Of a stretch of 64,000 nt of DNA, positions 12,701 through 23,155 are shown piece after piece (the stretch's first letter is position 1; each line of letters starts with the position of its first letter). Origin of the DNA: Elmis aenea. Taxonomy: Eukaryota; Arthropoda; Insecta; Coleoptera; Elmidae. The stretch is from positions 53,158,108-53,222,107 of the forward strand of contig OX393577.1 in the NCBI GenBank assembly GCA_947652605.1, in the 5' to 3' direction. Both the position numbers and the translations under genes were made by a program. Below the pieces are notes generated by a model. That model saw only the letters and a list, made by a program, of their open reading frames with translations, ran no database searches and had not been told where the DNA came from.

Positions 12701-15700
12701 TAAATGCGCTGTAAACAAAACCACTACAAATTATGAATGTAATGCATACTTGGAACTTGTCTTTTTGTACGGCTACCTAACACCACTTACGTTGGAACTT
12801 TTTTTAAATAATGAACATAAAAACTAACAGTACATAGAATCACGCAACCAAACAAACAAATAAACGTAGAAATTTAACGGGAACACGTACTTTAAATTTG
12901 AAACTTTTCATGTGTTGAAATGCTTATCGCTTTTTCAATAGCAGCACGTGCATACATACACATGCAACCACAAAGCTAGTTTTTTTTTTATGTTAACAAG
13001 TGGAGTACTAACAACGAAAGTTTGATTTTTACAAAACTGCAAATAAGTTAATAAAATTAAAAATGCCAAGCCATTCATTGTTTCTGCTGATAACATTTAC
13101 TGATAAAGGCTCAGGGCAGGTATGGACAATCGGCAAAAATTACCAAGACCCAAAATGTAGTTTGCCAATAGGTAACTTTTAAAGAGAACATGCAGTGGAT
13201 GATCGCACAGGCTCAAGAAGCACGCGCTTGGTGCCTCAGGATGTCAGGGGCCTCAAAAATAAAATTGTTAACGTTTAAATTTTCACGCCCTGCTTTTTTA
13301 TAAGACTTCACAATAACAACAATCATAATTTTTAAAAAGTGGATTTTTGTTTTTTCCCCGTAACTTATTCATTTGATGTCGAATTTAATTTCTGTAAAAA
13401 CTTTTTTATGGTCACTTTTTGCAAGAAATGCAAATCCCCAAATATATTTTCATGCGACGTTTCGCTTTTTTTAAGCCAGCATCAGGTCAATTTTTTTCTT
13501 ATGGACGCTATAGCCTATTTCGTTTTGTGTTAAATCTTAAATTAAATCCCTTTAATAGTAATTTCATGCAATTTACTTACCTGCTTCCAAGGAAAAAGGG
13601 ACAAAGACAATAATTTACCATGCGGATTAGGAATTTTTCAAAATAATTTATTTGTTTTTGCCATTTTTAACAACAATTGTTAGTGCTAAGTGTTATACAT
13701 TGTCGAATTCAGAATAAAATGCTCTACAAATTGGCGTTAAAATCAGACATAGCGTCCAAAAGAAAAAATTGACCTGATGCTGGCTTAAAAAAAGCGAAAC
13801 GTCGCATGAAAATATATTTGGGGATTTGCATTTCTTGCAAAAAGTAGCCGTGAATTTTTTTTACAGAAATGTAATTCGACATCAAATGAAAAATTTACGG
13901 GCAAAAAACAAAAATCCAATTTTTTACTTTTCCCCCTATATCTCAAAAAAAAAGCTAGATAAGTTCTGTTTGCGTCAAGTTATTGAGCACCTGAGTATAC
14001 AACTTTGCCCTAATTTAACCGAAGTTGTAACTCTTGCCTCGAAAAACGAGAACCCTGTACAGCCCGGCCAAATTATTAGACCCATTTTTGGGAATCACAT
14101 TTTTTGAATTTGTTTTCGTTTGCATTAGGAGTAATATTGGTTTGGTGAATAAAATGCAACTTGATTTTTGTTCTGCGTTACATTTAGGGGAAGAAATTGT
14201 CGCGGTACTTGATTTGCCAGGGAATTCGCCGGATATAAACGCGATTGAAAATATCTGGGGATTCGTGTAAGCGGACTTATCCAAAATCGGTCGTTTGGCC
14301 AAGCAAGCACTCATAAAGGTGTGAAACTATGATTTAGAAATTGAACAAAAAAAAAATTAACCAAAAGTGTGCCTTGCAAAACTCAAGCACCACTGTTTGC
14401 TAAGGGGCGGGTATTAAATACTAATTTTAATTTTAAATAAAATGTATGTATAAATATTTAGTGTTCACTTCCTACGACGTGAATGCGTGTAAATATTACA
14501 AATTCAAATCAATAGTTGCGCAGATATTTAACAATCATGGTTAAAAGGCAAACCGTTGGATATCCTAAACGAGTTTAATAATTTGGCCAGATCATTTTGG
14601 AAGATAGTACAAAATAGAGACAAATTTTAATTGTATAATCTGAAATGTTAGCTACCTCGTTGTAAGATAGGTGGGGAAGATCGCAATTAAAGTATCATAC
14701 TTAAAAACAGGGCCTCAAAATTGGATTGCGCTTGGAACCCTCCAAGTTCTTAATCCGCTGCCACTGAGAACTCTCTTTTTTGACATATTTTTTTGTTCTC
14801 TGCTTTTTTTTATATACACTTAGATTTTTCAACATCGCCAACTCCCTTAAAAGCATATTTTGTGCAACTTGACAATTGAGGATTCCTTAATGCATATTTT
14901 TTATGATGACATGCTAGAAATAGAAGTCGAACAAAATTCTGTTTTGGAAGTAATGGCTACAATAAATTCATAAGCACCTACGTTGAGCCATAAATATGAA
15001 GAATTATTTTTTCAATCAAAGACAAATTTATTTCGTATGAAAAAAAAACAGATTGCAAAGTGAAATAGATAAATTCTATTAAAATTGCATAAATTGCTAT
15101 AAAGTTTTACTTCAAATTAGATGAAATTAGAAAAGGTTCCTAAATGGGAAGAAATTGAAAATTCGATAGCATTTATTCGCCTTAAAAACGTCGTTGTGAA
15201 TAAGGCAAGATGTTTTAGTCAATTTTACAATTTAAAAGAATTTGTATCTAATAAAAAATAAAATAAATTTGATTGACTGTCTTACATGGATGGAATATTT
15301 TAAAACAAATAATGTCAAATTTCATTCTACATTATTAAAATTTGTCATTTTTTTGGCCAAAACGCCAATGTAAAAAAAATATTTTCCAAAATCAGTGAAA
15401 GTGGACCAAAGAAAGAATTACCTACGTTCTAAATCTCCACTCTCCGAGACTCCGAGGTATATTGAGCGTAGTTTACGGATAATTATAAAAATATTTCATA
15501 AAGAAAATAAGAAAATAAGCCAAATTTGCAGTGTAGATGAATATAGCGCCTAGGCAAACTAGACAAATACTGGGGCCTGTGATTTAGGGGAGCGCGAGTC
15601 CATAGTCCAATCAAAACCATTTACTTTATTAGATTTTACTTACCCTGTGGTACATTCAGAGCCGGCGATAGGGGAGAGCAGGGTGTGCATCGCACACGGG

Positions 15701-18086
15701 CCCGCGTTGGCGATGGTTTTTACAATAAATTAAAAACTATATTTGAAAAAGGGACATGCATCTTTAAAGAGTAAATAACAGTTTTATTTTGTGGCCCTGA
15801 ATTTATTTTCGCATACAGCCCCGCAAACTCCGTGACCGGCTCTGGGCACATTCATATAATAAAGTAATTTTTAAAATCCGGTTTCTACCAAGGAGCAGGG
15901 CCGTTTCTGGCGGGGGGCGAAAGCGTGCCCCGCACGTGGGCGGCCGATTTAGAGGGCGGCCAAATGCCGGCCTTGCGGTCTTTAATGTTTCACAAGAATT
16001 GAAAATACAATATTAGTTTGAAAAATAGTATGTAAAAATGATCAAGGATTAAATATTTCAATCCCATACTATTTAAAAAAATTGTAAAAACGCGTAAATC
16101 ACTTTCCAGTTTGCTTATTCGGTAATTTCGACTTGAGAGTGAAGATTGCGATTAAATTTATACTCAATCGGCGATTGTATACCGTACCGTAGCAATGTAG
16201 CAATGCAATTGGCAATGGGACAAGTGCCAAGGGCGCAAGAGATGGCGCTGAAAATCCCTCTTACACATAATGACAAATTTACAGTCATTAAAACAGTTTG
16301 CAACTAATGGGAAAAATTTTTATTATTGATTTCTCAGAAAATATTATTCTTGATAAAAGTTGGTGCATGGTCTAAAACTAATTATTATAAGATGAAAAAA
16401 AATTCAATAAAAAGTCATGGAACACTAGATTATAACGATTTTTGAAATATTCGCAGGAGTAAAATGCCCCTATTTTAGGAGATATAAAAAAAAATTAGGA
16501 CACTGGATTTTAAGGATTTTTGAAATATTTGCAAGAGCAAAGTGCCCTTATTTTATGAGATATAAAAACAATTGATAGGAAAAAGTTATTTAGAATCTCA
16601 AAATAAGGCTAGATTTAAATTTTGAAGATCAAATTCAAAATTTTATTTTTTAAGAAATTTTAACATTCAAAAAGTCTGCAGCAAATGGAAAAGTTTTTTA
16701 TTATCGATTTCTCAAAAAATTATATTCTTGATAAACGGTAGTGCATCATGGTCCAAAACTAATTTTAAATGAAAAAAAGTTTAATAAAGTCATAGGACAC
16801 TAGATTTTAGCGATTTTTGAAATATTCGCAAAAGTAAAGTGCTTAAAATTTTGTAATAATTGTAATTTTGGAATTTGACCGTCAAAATTTACATCTAGCC
16901 TTATTTTGAGATTCTAAATAACTTTATTCTCCAATTTTTTTTTGTATCTCTTAAAATAAAGGCACTTTACTCTTGCAAATACGTACTTCAAAAATTGCTA
17001 AAATCTAGTGTCCAATGAATTTTTATCAAACTTGTTTTTATCTAAAAATTAGTTTTAGACTATGCACCAACTTAAATGAAGAATAACATTTTCTGAGAAA
17101 TCAATAATAAAAAACTTTTCCATTTGTTGCAGACTTTTTGAATGTTAAAATTTCTTAAAAAATAAAATTTTGAATTTGATCTTCAAAATTTAAATCTAGC
17201 CTTATTTTGAGATTCTAAATAACTTTTTCCTATAAATTGTTTTTATATCTCATAAAATAAGGGCACTTTGCTCTTGCAAATATTTCAAAAATCCTTAAAA
17301 TCCAGTGTCCTATGACTTTTAATTAAACTTTTTTTATCCTAAAATTCGTTTTAGACCATGCACCAACTTTTATCAAAAATAAAATTTTTTGAGAAATCAA
17401 TAATAAAAATTTTCCCCATTTGTTGCAGACTTTTTGAATGACGCTGTATACATGTTGTTAAATATAATACTTGCAACGACAATTATTTATTTTTTTATTT
17501 CAATTTTTTTTGTTTACCGAGGCGGCGAAACTGGCGAAACGTACGTTAGCACGCGGGCGGCCAAGTACTCAGAAACGGCACTGCCAAGGAGTTCACTCTA
17601 CCTGATTCCACAATATGTGCGTCAGTTTTTTACTATTTTGTTAACCTTTTAAAAGAGACCCTTAAATTTATATTTTTCTGAGGCCTCAGAATATGGGTTA
17701 TGGCGACTCTGGTCCGAGGGCGAACGAAACTTGCTCTTCTGAACTTCTGACCAAAAATGTGCTTAAGTAACAAGTCGCCTCTATCTGCGACCTTGCCATC
17801 CAAACTGTAGTACTGTTTAGAAACGTCTACAAAAAGTTATTGCATGATTTGAGCTGTCAAAAACACCCCGTATAATTAAAAAACGTTGTCGTTTATTATT
17901 TTCACGTCTAATATTTGTATTCTTATTTTCAGACCTACATTGTTTTCTCGTTTTGGTGAAGGCGTTGCTGATGGCGTGCGTGTGGCTGGGACCGCCCAAG
18001 GATCAAAAGGAGTTTTCAGCTCAAGTTCATCATCCATAGATAGCGACGGCAAAGTGCACTATTCCGTGCAATCAGGAAAATTTTAG
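6746..18086 (+). CDS. Glycine/serine-rich protein, 3' part of gene (two exons visible)
   Basis: Two exons are supported. Exon A is 6746-6875, after a TTTTTACAG acceptor and before a GTATGT donor. Exon B is 17933-18086, after a TTATTTTCAG acceptor, and ends in TAG. The phases fit: exon A ends with GG and exon B supplies A to give Gly. Exon A encodes a Gly/Pro/Tyr-rich stretch with motifs GYDPGYNP and GGYSGAGG. Exon B encodes a short conserved-looking domain (SRFGEGVADG) followed by a serine run and the C terminus SDGKVHYSVQSGKF. The first exon or exons, presumably with a signal peptide, were not found and may lie upstream of the window. The composition resembles insect secreted, cuticle- or silk-associated small proteins, but I do not recognise the family and assign no function. 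The 11,057-bp intron is almost entirely transposon-derived. An AATAAA lies at 18154-18159. Confidence 0.72.
7192..8953. repeat. Fold-back element interrupted by a nested MITE
   Basis: CTCGGTTACCGTAATAGTTA at the left pairs with TAACTATTACGGTAACCGAG at the right. The arms continue through GGTCTCTTG/CAAGAGACC, and an inner pair TTGTTTAC/GTAAACAA surrounds 7625-7918. The right side ends near CACCCTGTAA (8944-8953). The left outer end is missing. The arms are separated by the element at 7966-8598. Confidence 0.7.
7966..8598. mobile_element. Fold-back MITE family A, copy 1 (TATACAGGGTGTG ends)
   Basis: The termini are TATACAGGGTGTGTAAAAATT and its inverse, ending CACACCCTGTATA. The next about 100 bp of each side also pair (GGCTACACGTGACGATGTTCTTCG). 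A second copy, with the inner part in the opposite orientation, is at 31853-32472. No coding capacity was seen. Confidence 0.85.
9281..9572. repeat. Palindromic element with GC-rich core
   Basis: The outer words ATTTTTTGTGCGATCGA and TACGATCGCACAAAAAAG are inverted. The core 9387-9514 is a near-perfect palindrome built from TACTGCATTACCGGCCCT and multiple TTAGCAACGGCCG repeats. Its GC content is far above the surroundings. Confidence 0.8.
9573..10265. other. Repeat-free intron sequence, nothing recognised
   Basis: AT-rich intronic sequence of the glycine-rich gene with no frame or repeat that I can support. Confidence 0.35.
10266..11053. repeat. Element with TATACAGNGTG termini
   Basis: The ends are TATACAGCGTGCACAGAAAG and, inverted, TATACAGTGTGTACAAAAAA, followed by TAACGTAAC on both arms. 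Internal segments (TTGACATTTAAAACAAATTT and GTGCGCAAAAACAAAACA) recur at 49035-49380. Confidence 0.6.
11054..11820. other. Intron sequence, nothing recognised
   Basis: AT-rich sequence with no reading frame of protein-like composition and no inverted repeat. Its right end (11813-11820) is one copy of the target site of the MITE that follows. Confidence 0.35.
11821..11996. mobile_element. hAT-type MITE, 176 bp, TIR CAGTGGTCCTCCAACC
   Basis: The termini are CAGTGGTCCTCCAACC and GGTTGGAGACCACTG. The exact 8-bp duplication ATTTACAT is at 11813-11820 and 11997-12004. No coding capacity. Confidence 0.88.
12057..12474. repeat. Fold-back element family B, copy 1 (AAAAAGTCTGCAACAA arms)
   Basis: The left arm TATACAGCGCCAATCAAAAAGT pairs with the right arm ending ACTTTTTGAATGACGCTG. 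Pairing continues inward through GAGTAAAGTGCCCTTATTTTA and its inverse. Related arms are at 16279-17450. Confidence 0.8.
12475..13336. other. Intron sequence, nothing firmly recognised
   Basis: AT-rich. A short block near 13225-13265 (GCGCTTGG, CAGGGGCCTCAAAA) recurs in different order at about 14706-14740, suggesting a decayed repeat. Confidence 0.35.
13337..13923. repeat. Fold-back element with about 170-bp arms
   Basis: The left arm 13337-13512 and right arm 13749-13923 are inverted copies. Shared words include TGCAAATCCCCAAATATATT, CATGCGACGTTTCGCTTTTT and TTTGATGTCGAATT. The 236-bp spacer is unrelated AT-rich sequence. Confidence 0.85.
14145..14270 (+). pseudogene. Tc1/mariner-like transposase relic
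   Basis: The frame encodes LDLPGNSPDINAIENIWG, the characteristic block around the second Asp and the following Asp/Glu region of Tc1-type DDE transposases (normally WP..SPDLNPIE..W). A stop follows immediately and upstream frames are scrambled, so this is a decayed fragment. Confidence 0.72.
14320..15655. other. Intron sequence, nothing firmly recognised
   Basis: AT-rich. No exon-like reading frame, splice-framed block or long inverted repeat was found. Confidence 0.35.
15658..15843. repeat. Possible MITE with CAGAGCCGG termini
   Basis: The left end CAGAGCCGGCGATAGGGG is inverted relative to the right end GTGACCGGCTCTG. The termini are GC-rich in an AT-rich background. I could not read a clean target duplication. 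Confidence 0.55.
15896..17583. mobile_element. hAT-type element, TIR CAG(G/T)GCCGTTTCTG, carrying nested fold-backs
   Basis: The termini are CAGGGCCGTTTCTGG and CAGAAACGGCACTG. The exact 8-bp duplication CCAAGGAG is at 15888-15895 and 17584-17591. Subterminal GCACG(T)GGGCGGCC words occur on both sides. Most of the interior is the nested family B repeat at 16279-17450. A block at 16185-16250 resembles the left part of the element at 58300. Confidence 0.85.
16279..17450. repeat. Fold-back family B, nested double copy
   Basis: Four arm units are visible. The outer pair runs from a decayed TTACAGTCATTAAAACAGTT to GACTTTTTGAATGACGCTGTA. The inner pair is 16667 (ACATTCAAAAAGTCTGCAGC) to about 17148 (GCAGACTTTTTGAATGTT). 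Both pairs carry GAGATTCTAAATAACTTT and GGGCACTTT blocks. Confidence 0.75.
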
Positions 18087-18153
18087 ATCGACAATGCTAT
18101 TATTGTAAAACTACTTAGTTTTATTCATTATTGTCCTACCTTTAGTTTAAGAT

Positions 18154-18159
18154 AATAAA
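18154..18159 (+). terminator. Polyadenylation signal of the glycine-rich gene
   Basis: A canonical AATAAA lies 68 bases after the TAG stop at 18084-18086 and is followed by GT/T-rich sequence. Confidence 0.6.
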
Positions 18160-18314
18160 TACCTGTTATAAACACTTGAACATTATTTGTGACCCAACAT
18201 TTTTTTTACATTTTAAATAAAACTATGAAATCAGAGATTATCTTTGTTTTAAATGTTGTTTGTAAACCTGTATCCAAAATAGTGAACATCTATTTGCTAA
18301 GTAAGTACAGCAAG

Positions 18315-18466
18315 GGTCGATTGCATAAATGTTGAACCTGGGAACTGGGATTAAACTACGTTAACCCTAGCACTAAGCAAAATCGCAGAGTAGTTGGCGC
18401 TGATGTTGCCTAGTTTTGGGGATTAACTTGTATTTTAACACCAGTGTTGCTTTGTGCAATCGGGCC
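18315..18466 (-). repeat. 150-bp MITE, copy 2 (GATTGCAC family), reverse orientation
   Basis: GGTCGATTGCATAAATGTTG at one end and TTTGTGCAATCGGGCC at the other. The interior matches 5496-5648 and 45897-46031 on the opposite strand. It lies 150 bp after the polyadenylation signal of the glycine-rich gene. Confidence 0.7.
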
Positions 18467-19420
18467 GAAGTTAGGTCTTGCAACGAAACATTCAAAGATT
18501 ATAAAGCTCTCAATTTAAAGAAACGTTAAAATTGACAGTGGATTAACTATTAGTAAAGTTAATTTGAAAAAAACACGATAGTCAAGTAACTTAAACATAG
18601 TCAATCAGTGGCTATACGAACGTGAAACCAACTTAAAGAACAAATAGTATTTATCAAAATTTTTAGTGGAAAGACTTCACAACTGATCTGCATTCTTACA
18701 CCATGCGTAAACGCCAATTACAAAACGTCTTTGTAAGTCTAATTTATAATTTAAAGTTCTCTTATTTTAAAAAGGTTTTCATGCCCTTTTAAGACGTGTA
18801 GAGCTTGGTCTAAAAAACTAGTAAAGTATTATATACGATATCAACATAGCAATTGAATCTACAAAAATTAAAAATTTTACATCTTTCTTATCAGTAAAAA
18901 TAATAATGTAAACATTAGCTCAATGTTTTGTTAAAAATTTAAGATTTAAAAGTTGTATGAAAAATCATGAACCAATATCCCGGGTTTTTCGAAGCCGACT
19001 TGTCAACTCAATTTTTTTAGCAGGATCCTATCGTACATAATTTGCCTTACAATTTGCAGTAGAACACTAAAATTTTATATTTTTAGTTATTTTACTTATT
19101 AAAATATTTGTTAGTTTTGCCGCAAAACATTGTATAAAAATTGCTTTGTAGCACAATGTCCACGTAGATCAAAACCCACATTAGTTCAATTGCGCAGTAG
19201 ATATCATAAACTAAAAGCGTCTTAAGTGGCGGCTTCTTCATACTTATCCCTGAACTTATACTACCCAAAAATAAAAATGGCTGCGTTCAAAATCAAACTT
19301 GGGTATGTCAATTTGTCGGCATAATAAAAACACTACAGTAAACAGTCTCTAAACAACATTATTTTGTTTTTTGTGTCGTGAATATAGTTTTAATGTGTTC
19401 TTAGTGGCAATTGTTTTAAA
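18467..19420. other. Intergenic region upstream of the ZAD zinc finger gene
   Basis: This must hold the promoter and 5' UTR of the gene starting at 19421. No TATA box or other motif is convincing. Confidence 0.4.
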
Positions 19421-22400
19421 ATGGGCACGGATGGCGAACTGTACGAAAATGCATGCAGGTTGTGCGATAAAAACGCTGGCCCGATGCACAGCGTTTTCGA
19501 AAAAAATGCGAGTGGTCAACAAATTTTACATCTTATTAAGGATCTATTACCTATTCTAGTAAGTTAAAACGTGTTTTTATACTGTTAACCGAATTTTTTT
19601 TACTCGCATAGCAAAGTCCTGTACCAATGCTGTATTATTGTTTTAGATTTACCGCACAGATCCATTACCAAAGCATGTTTGTGAAAATTGTTACGCGAAT
19701 CTCAACAATTTTTATGATTTTCGAAGGAATAGTCTAGCAACACTCGATAGTCAAAAAGGACGTTTGCGAAGCAGTTACTCGGAGAATAACATAAGTGTGC
19801 GTTTGTATCTCGATACTCTCGAAAACGAAAACTGCCAACTGGTGAGTACCAAAACTTAATATAATGAAACTTGTATTATTTTGAAATGAATTCATCTACG
19901 TGTGATATTCAATTGTTTCTTCCAAAAATTGTCTCTTATTTGTTCAATTGTTCATTTGACCTGTTAATATCACACAGGATTGGGTATCAGTATGGAATAA
20001 GCCATGAAATTCTGTAATTACATAATATATTTCATAACAATGTTTTGATAAAATTGAAAAGTAGGGTTTTCCATATTTTGGAGTAAAAAAATTAATAAAT
20101 TTGGCAGATTTTTTTTAAATCATACTATTTTTACAAAATTCTCTGTGTTATTCGCTCATCACAAATATGCCAAAAATAATCAAAAAAGTGTGGAATAACA
20201 TTTTTATCTTTTGATATTTAACATAATGGTGTCATTTCTGTTGTTAGATAAAAAGTGCTGTTTTAACGTTTTCTAACAATTTTATGTATGGTGTCATATT
20301 AACTGTAAACAAAGAGAAGCATATATTTCTACTCAAGTTCTTTAAACAAGAATAATTAAGGAAATTATAACACCATAGTCAAAGAAAATATTTTGAACTA
20401 AATGTAGAAATACTAAAAACAAATGATTAATTTATAAACAGTTTTCAACTGTTATCCAACCCTGTGCATATGTAGTTCATCAATAAATTAATACTATAAA
20501 ATGAAAGAATAATTTGGCACTTAAAGTAAATCATGCTGATTAATAATTTTTTTGTTATAGAATGATCAACCGTTTTCAATTGTTCAGAGTAATAAGTTGA
20601 ATTCAGAATCGGATAAGCCTGAACAGATAAATTCCAGTAATTATGAATCAGAATTATGTGCAGAACTGCAAAGGACGATACAAGAATCACTGAAACAAAA
20701 CAAATTAAAAGAAAAAATTATGCAACAAAAGGAATTCAATTTTGATTTTTTGAATGCTGAAACAGAAGACAAAAATACTCATCAGAATTCTGCCACCTTG
20801 AACGGTACTACGGTAATAGTCGATGATGATTCTGAACAAAGTTTTATCAATCCAGTTAGAAGCACTGATAGTCCATACGCCATGTATCAAAGCGACATGG
20901 AACTGTGTGATTCTGACAATGAAATGGGCCCCAAAATTATAACTACCAATATATTTGGCAAGCGATTGTTTGCAGACAAACAAATGCTACCTTCACCTAA
21001 AAAACGTAGATTAATAGGACCCAAGTCGCGCATGCAACTTCTACAAATACGATATGAGAATGTATTACGTGAGGAATTTCACAAAAAAGAAGAGATCACG
21101 TACAATCCACTTACGTTACTACAATGTGTCCTCAATACCTTCAATAAATTGCACGTACCTGAGTATGTGTGTGAAAATTATAAAAAATGTGTGGCTCTAG
21201 TAGATATAGACAATTCATCGAATGATGCAAACACATTAAGACTACGTTATCATAACGATTTGTTACAGCCATACCCAGAAAATAGTGACTGCACTTATTG
21301 TGAGACTCCGTTTCCTAATGTTAATTTGTTGGCTGAGCACGAATGTCGGCACATGTTTGTCGTTTTGGGAGATAAAGTCGACACTCCTGGATTTTGGCCC
21401 AATTTCAGAGACGATTATGTGGAACGAAATAAATGGTTGAAAACTTTAACACAAGGAGTTGACGATGAAGTGATTTTTACTACGACTGAATTTGAAAGTA
21501 AAAAAATGGAAACCAGTGGAGATTTCTCAAGAATTTCGATCATGTCACAAGATCTGGAAGAAATCATAGTTGACGATCAAAGCCTGCTTGTTCCGATGAG
21601 CCAACTGGCAAATGACTCGAATAAACTTAAAGGAGAAGTGGTATTAATCGATACCAAAGCCACTGTTAACGGCATACTGTTATCAGAACTACCCAAAGAC
21701 GAAAGGCGTACATTGTATAAATCTGTGACAGTCAGCGGTATTAAGCGTAAATTTTGCCCTTTGTGTCGATACACATTCAAGGATAACTGGGCAATCGAAT
21801 CTCATTATTTTTCAACGGCATGCCATTACACGTGCCGATTCTGTGGAGTACGATTTAATAAGCAAAGACACGAGTTCGATCCCCATGTAAAGCAACATAT
21901 TCTCATGGGCGATACACACACAAGCAAAATATTCTCATCTAGAAAGTTCAAACTCACACCGAAAGTTATAAGCGAAGATAAAATGCGAGCTCGACCACCA
22001 CCGATGATGCGAACTCCTATGCCAAGAATAAAACCTCTTAAAATGAAGAATCTCTTGCAAAGAAATATTATGGAGCCTCGTTTCACCATCAAAAGTGAAC
22101 CGACAGAGGACGGAAGTCAACCTGAAATGAGAACAGAATCTAAACCCCAAAATCAAGCATATTTTTGCAGAAAATGCTACCAAGTATTTTTCAAACTAGA
22201 TGAATTCAATATACACGTCGTCAGTTGTAAGGGTACTGGTGCCAATACGATAAAATCGTCAAACGCGAGGACGTACAGCAGAACCCCGATTCATTCCAGC
22301 CCCAACTCGTTCAGCAGACCACCCATGAATCAACGACCCACCAGCAGCTCGGGTAGTGCCAATTCTGACAATGAAATTTCTCCTTCAGGTAGACCTATGA

Positions 22401-23155
22401 GACACTGTGTCAAAGAAGTTGGTACTTACATAGACAGGGAAGAGCCTGAAGAAACGGAGGAAACAGCTATGCGGAAGGTAAGCGGTTTACCTTCCCAACG
22501 TGGTTTTGAATGCAATATGTGTAGCTCTTGTTTCCCGACGGTCCATTCACGAAACAGCCACATGCGAATACATAAAGCGGCAATGCAGTTAAGTTCACTA
22601 TCTCAAAAAAGCATTAGTATTTCGAGAGGTAAACCTAATAATTATATTAATAAAAAAGTAGTTGAAATGGTCGATAGACAGGGTATTCCAACTTTTGCTA
22701 AATACGTTAACGAAGTTAAGATAAAACAAGAGCCGATGGAGCCGATAGTTGAAATACACGAGCATTCTGACTTTAGTAGTATTCCAAGCAATATAGGCAG
22801 TGTTAGTATAACCCCCATACCTAATCCCATGCAGAAAACCAACCTCGATCCTAATATTATGAGACTGGTTCAAAATAACCCCAACCTAACGATAAAAACA
22901 ATGGGTAATATGTCGGAACGTTCGGGTACATCAACACCCACTGCTAATAATTATCAAATGAACGTGCAAGAAACTGACAGTAGTAAATGTTATAGATGTT
23001 CTAGCTGTTCTAAACCATTTGCCAATAAATCAAATTTGTATTTTCATAAAAAGAATCAATGTAGTGGATCAAGGTTCCCGTGTCCGTTTTGCAAAAAGCG
23101 ATTCGGCACAGAGGCTGCATATAGTTCACATATTTTTTATAATCATCCCGAATAA
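19421..23155 (+). CDS. ZAD-type C2H2 zinc finger protein, 975 aa
   Basis: There are three exons: 19421-19558, 19647-19841 and 20561-23155 (TAA). Both junctions are phase 0 with GTAAGT and GTGAGT donors. The N terminus is a ZAD (zinc-finger associated domain): a CRLC pair at residues 12-15 and a CENC pair at 58-61, split by the first intron, as in arthropod ZAD transcription factors. After a long acidic and Ser/Asn-rich linker come C2H2-type fingers scattered rather than in tandem: about residues 355, 510, 535, 648, 761, 922 and 951 (cores CTYC, CPLC, CRFC, CRKC, CNMC, CSSC, CPFC). There are basic stretches (PKKRR near residue 150) and several IKxEP motifs that resemble sumoylation sites. ZAD proteins are arthropod nuclear DNA-binding factors that dimerise through the ZAD. 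Targets cannot be read from sequence. The start ATG is chosen because it directly precedes the ZAD. Confidence 0.9.
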
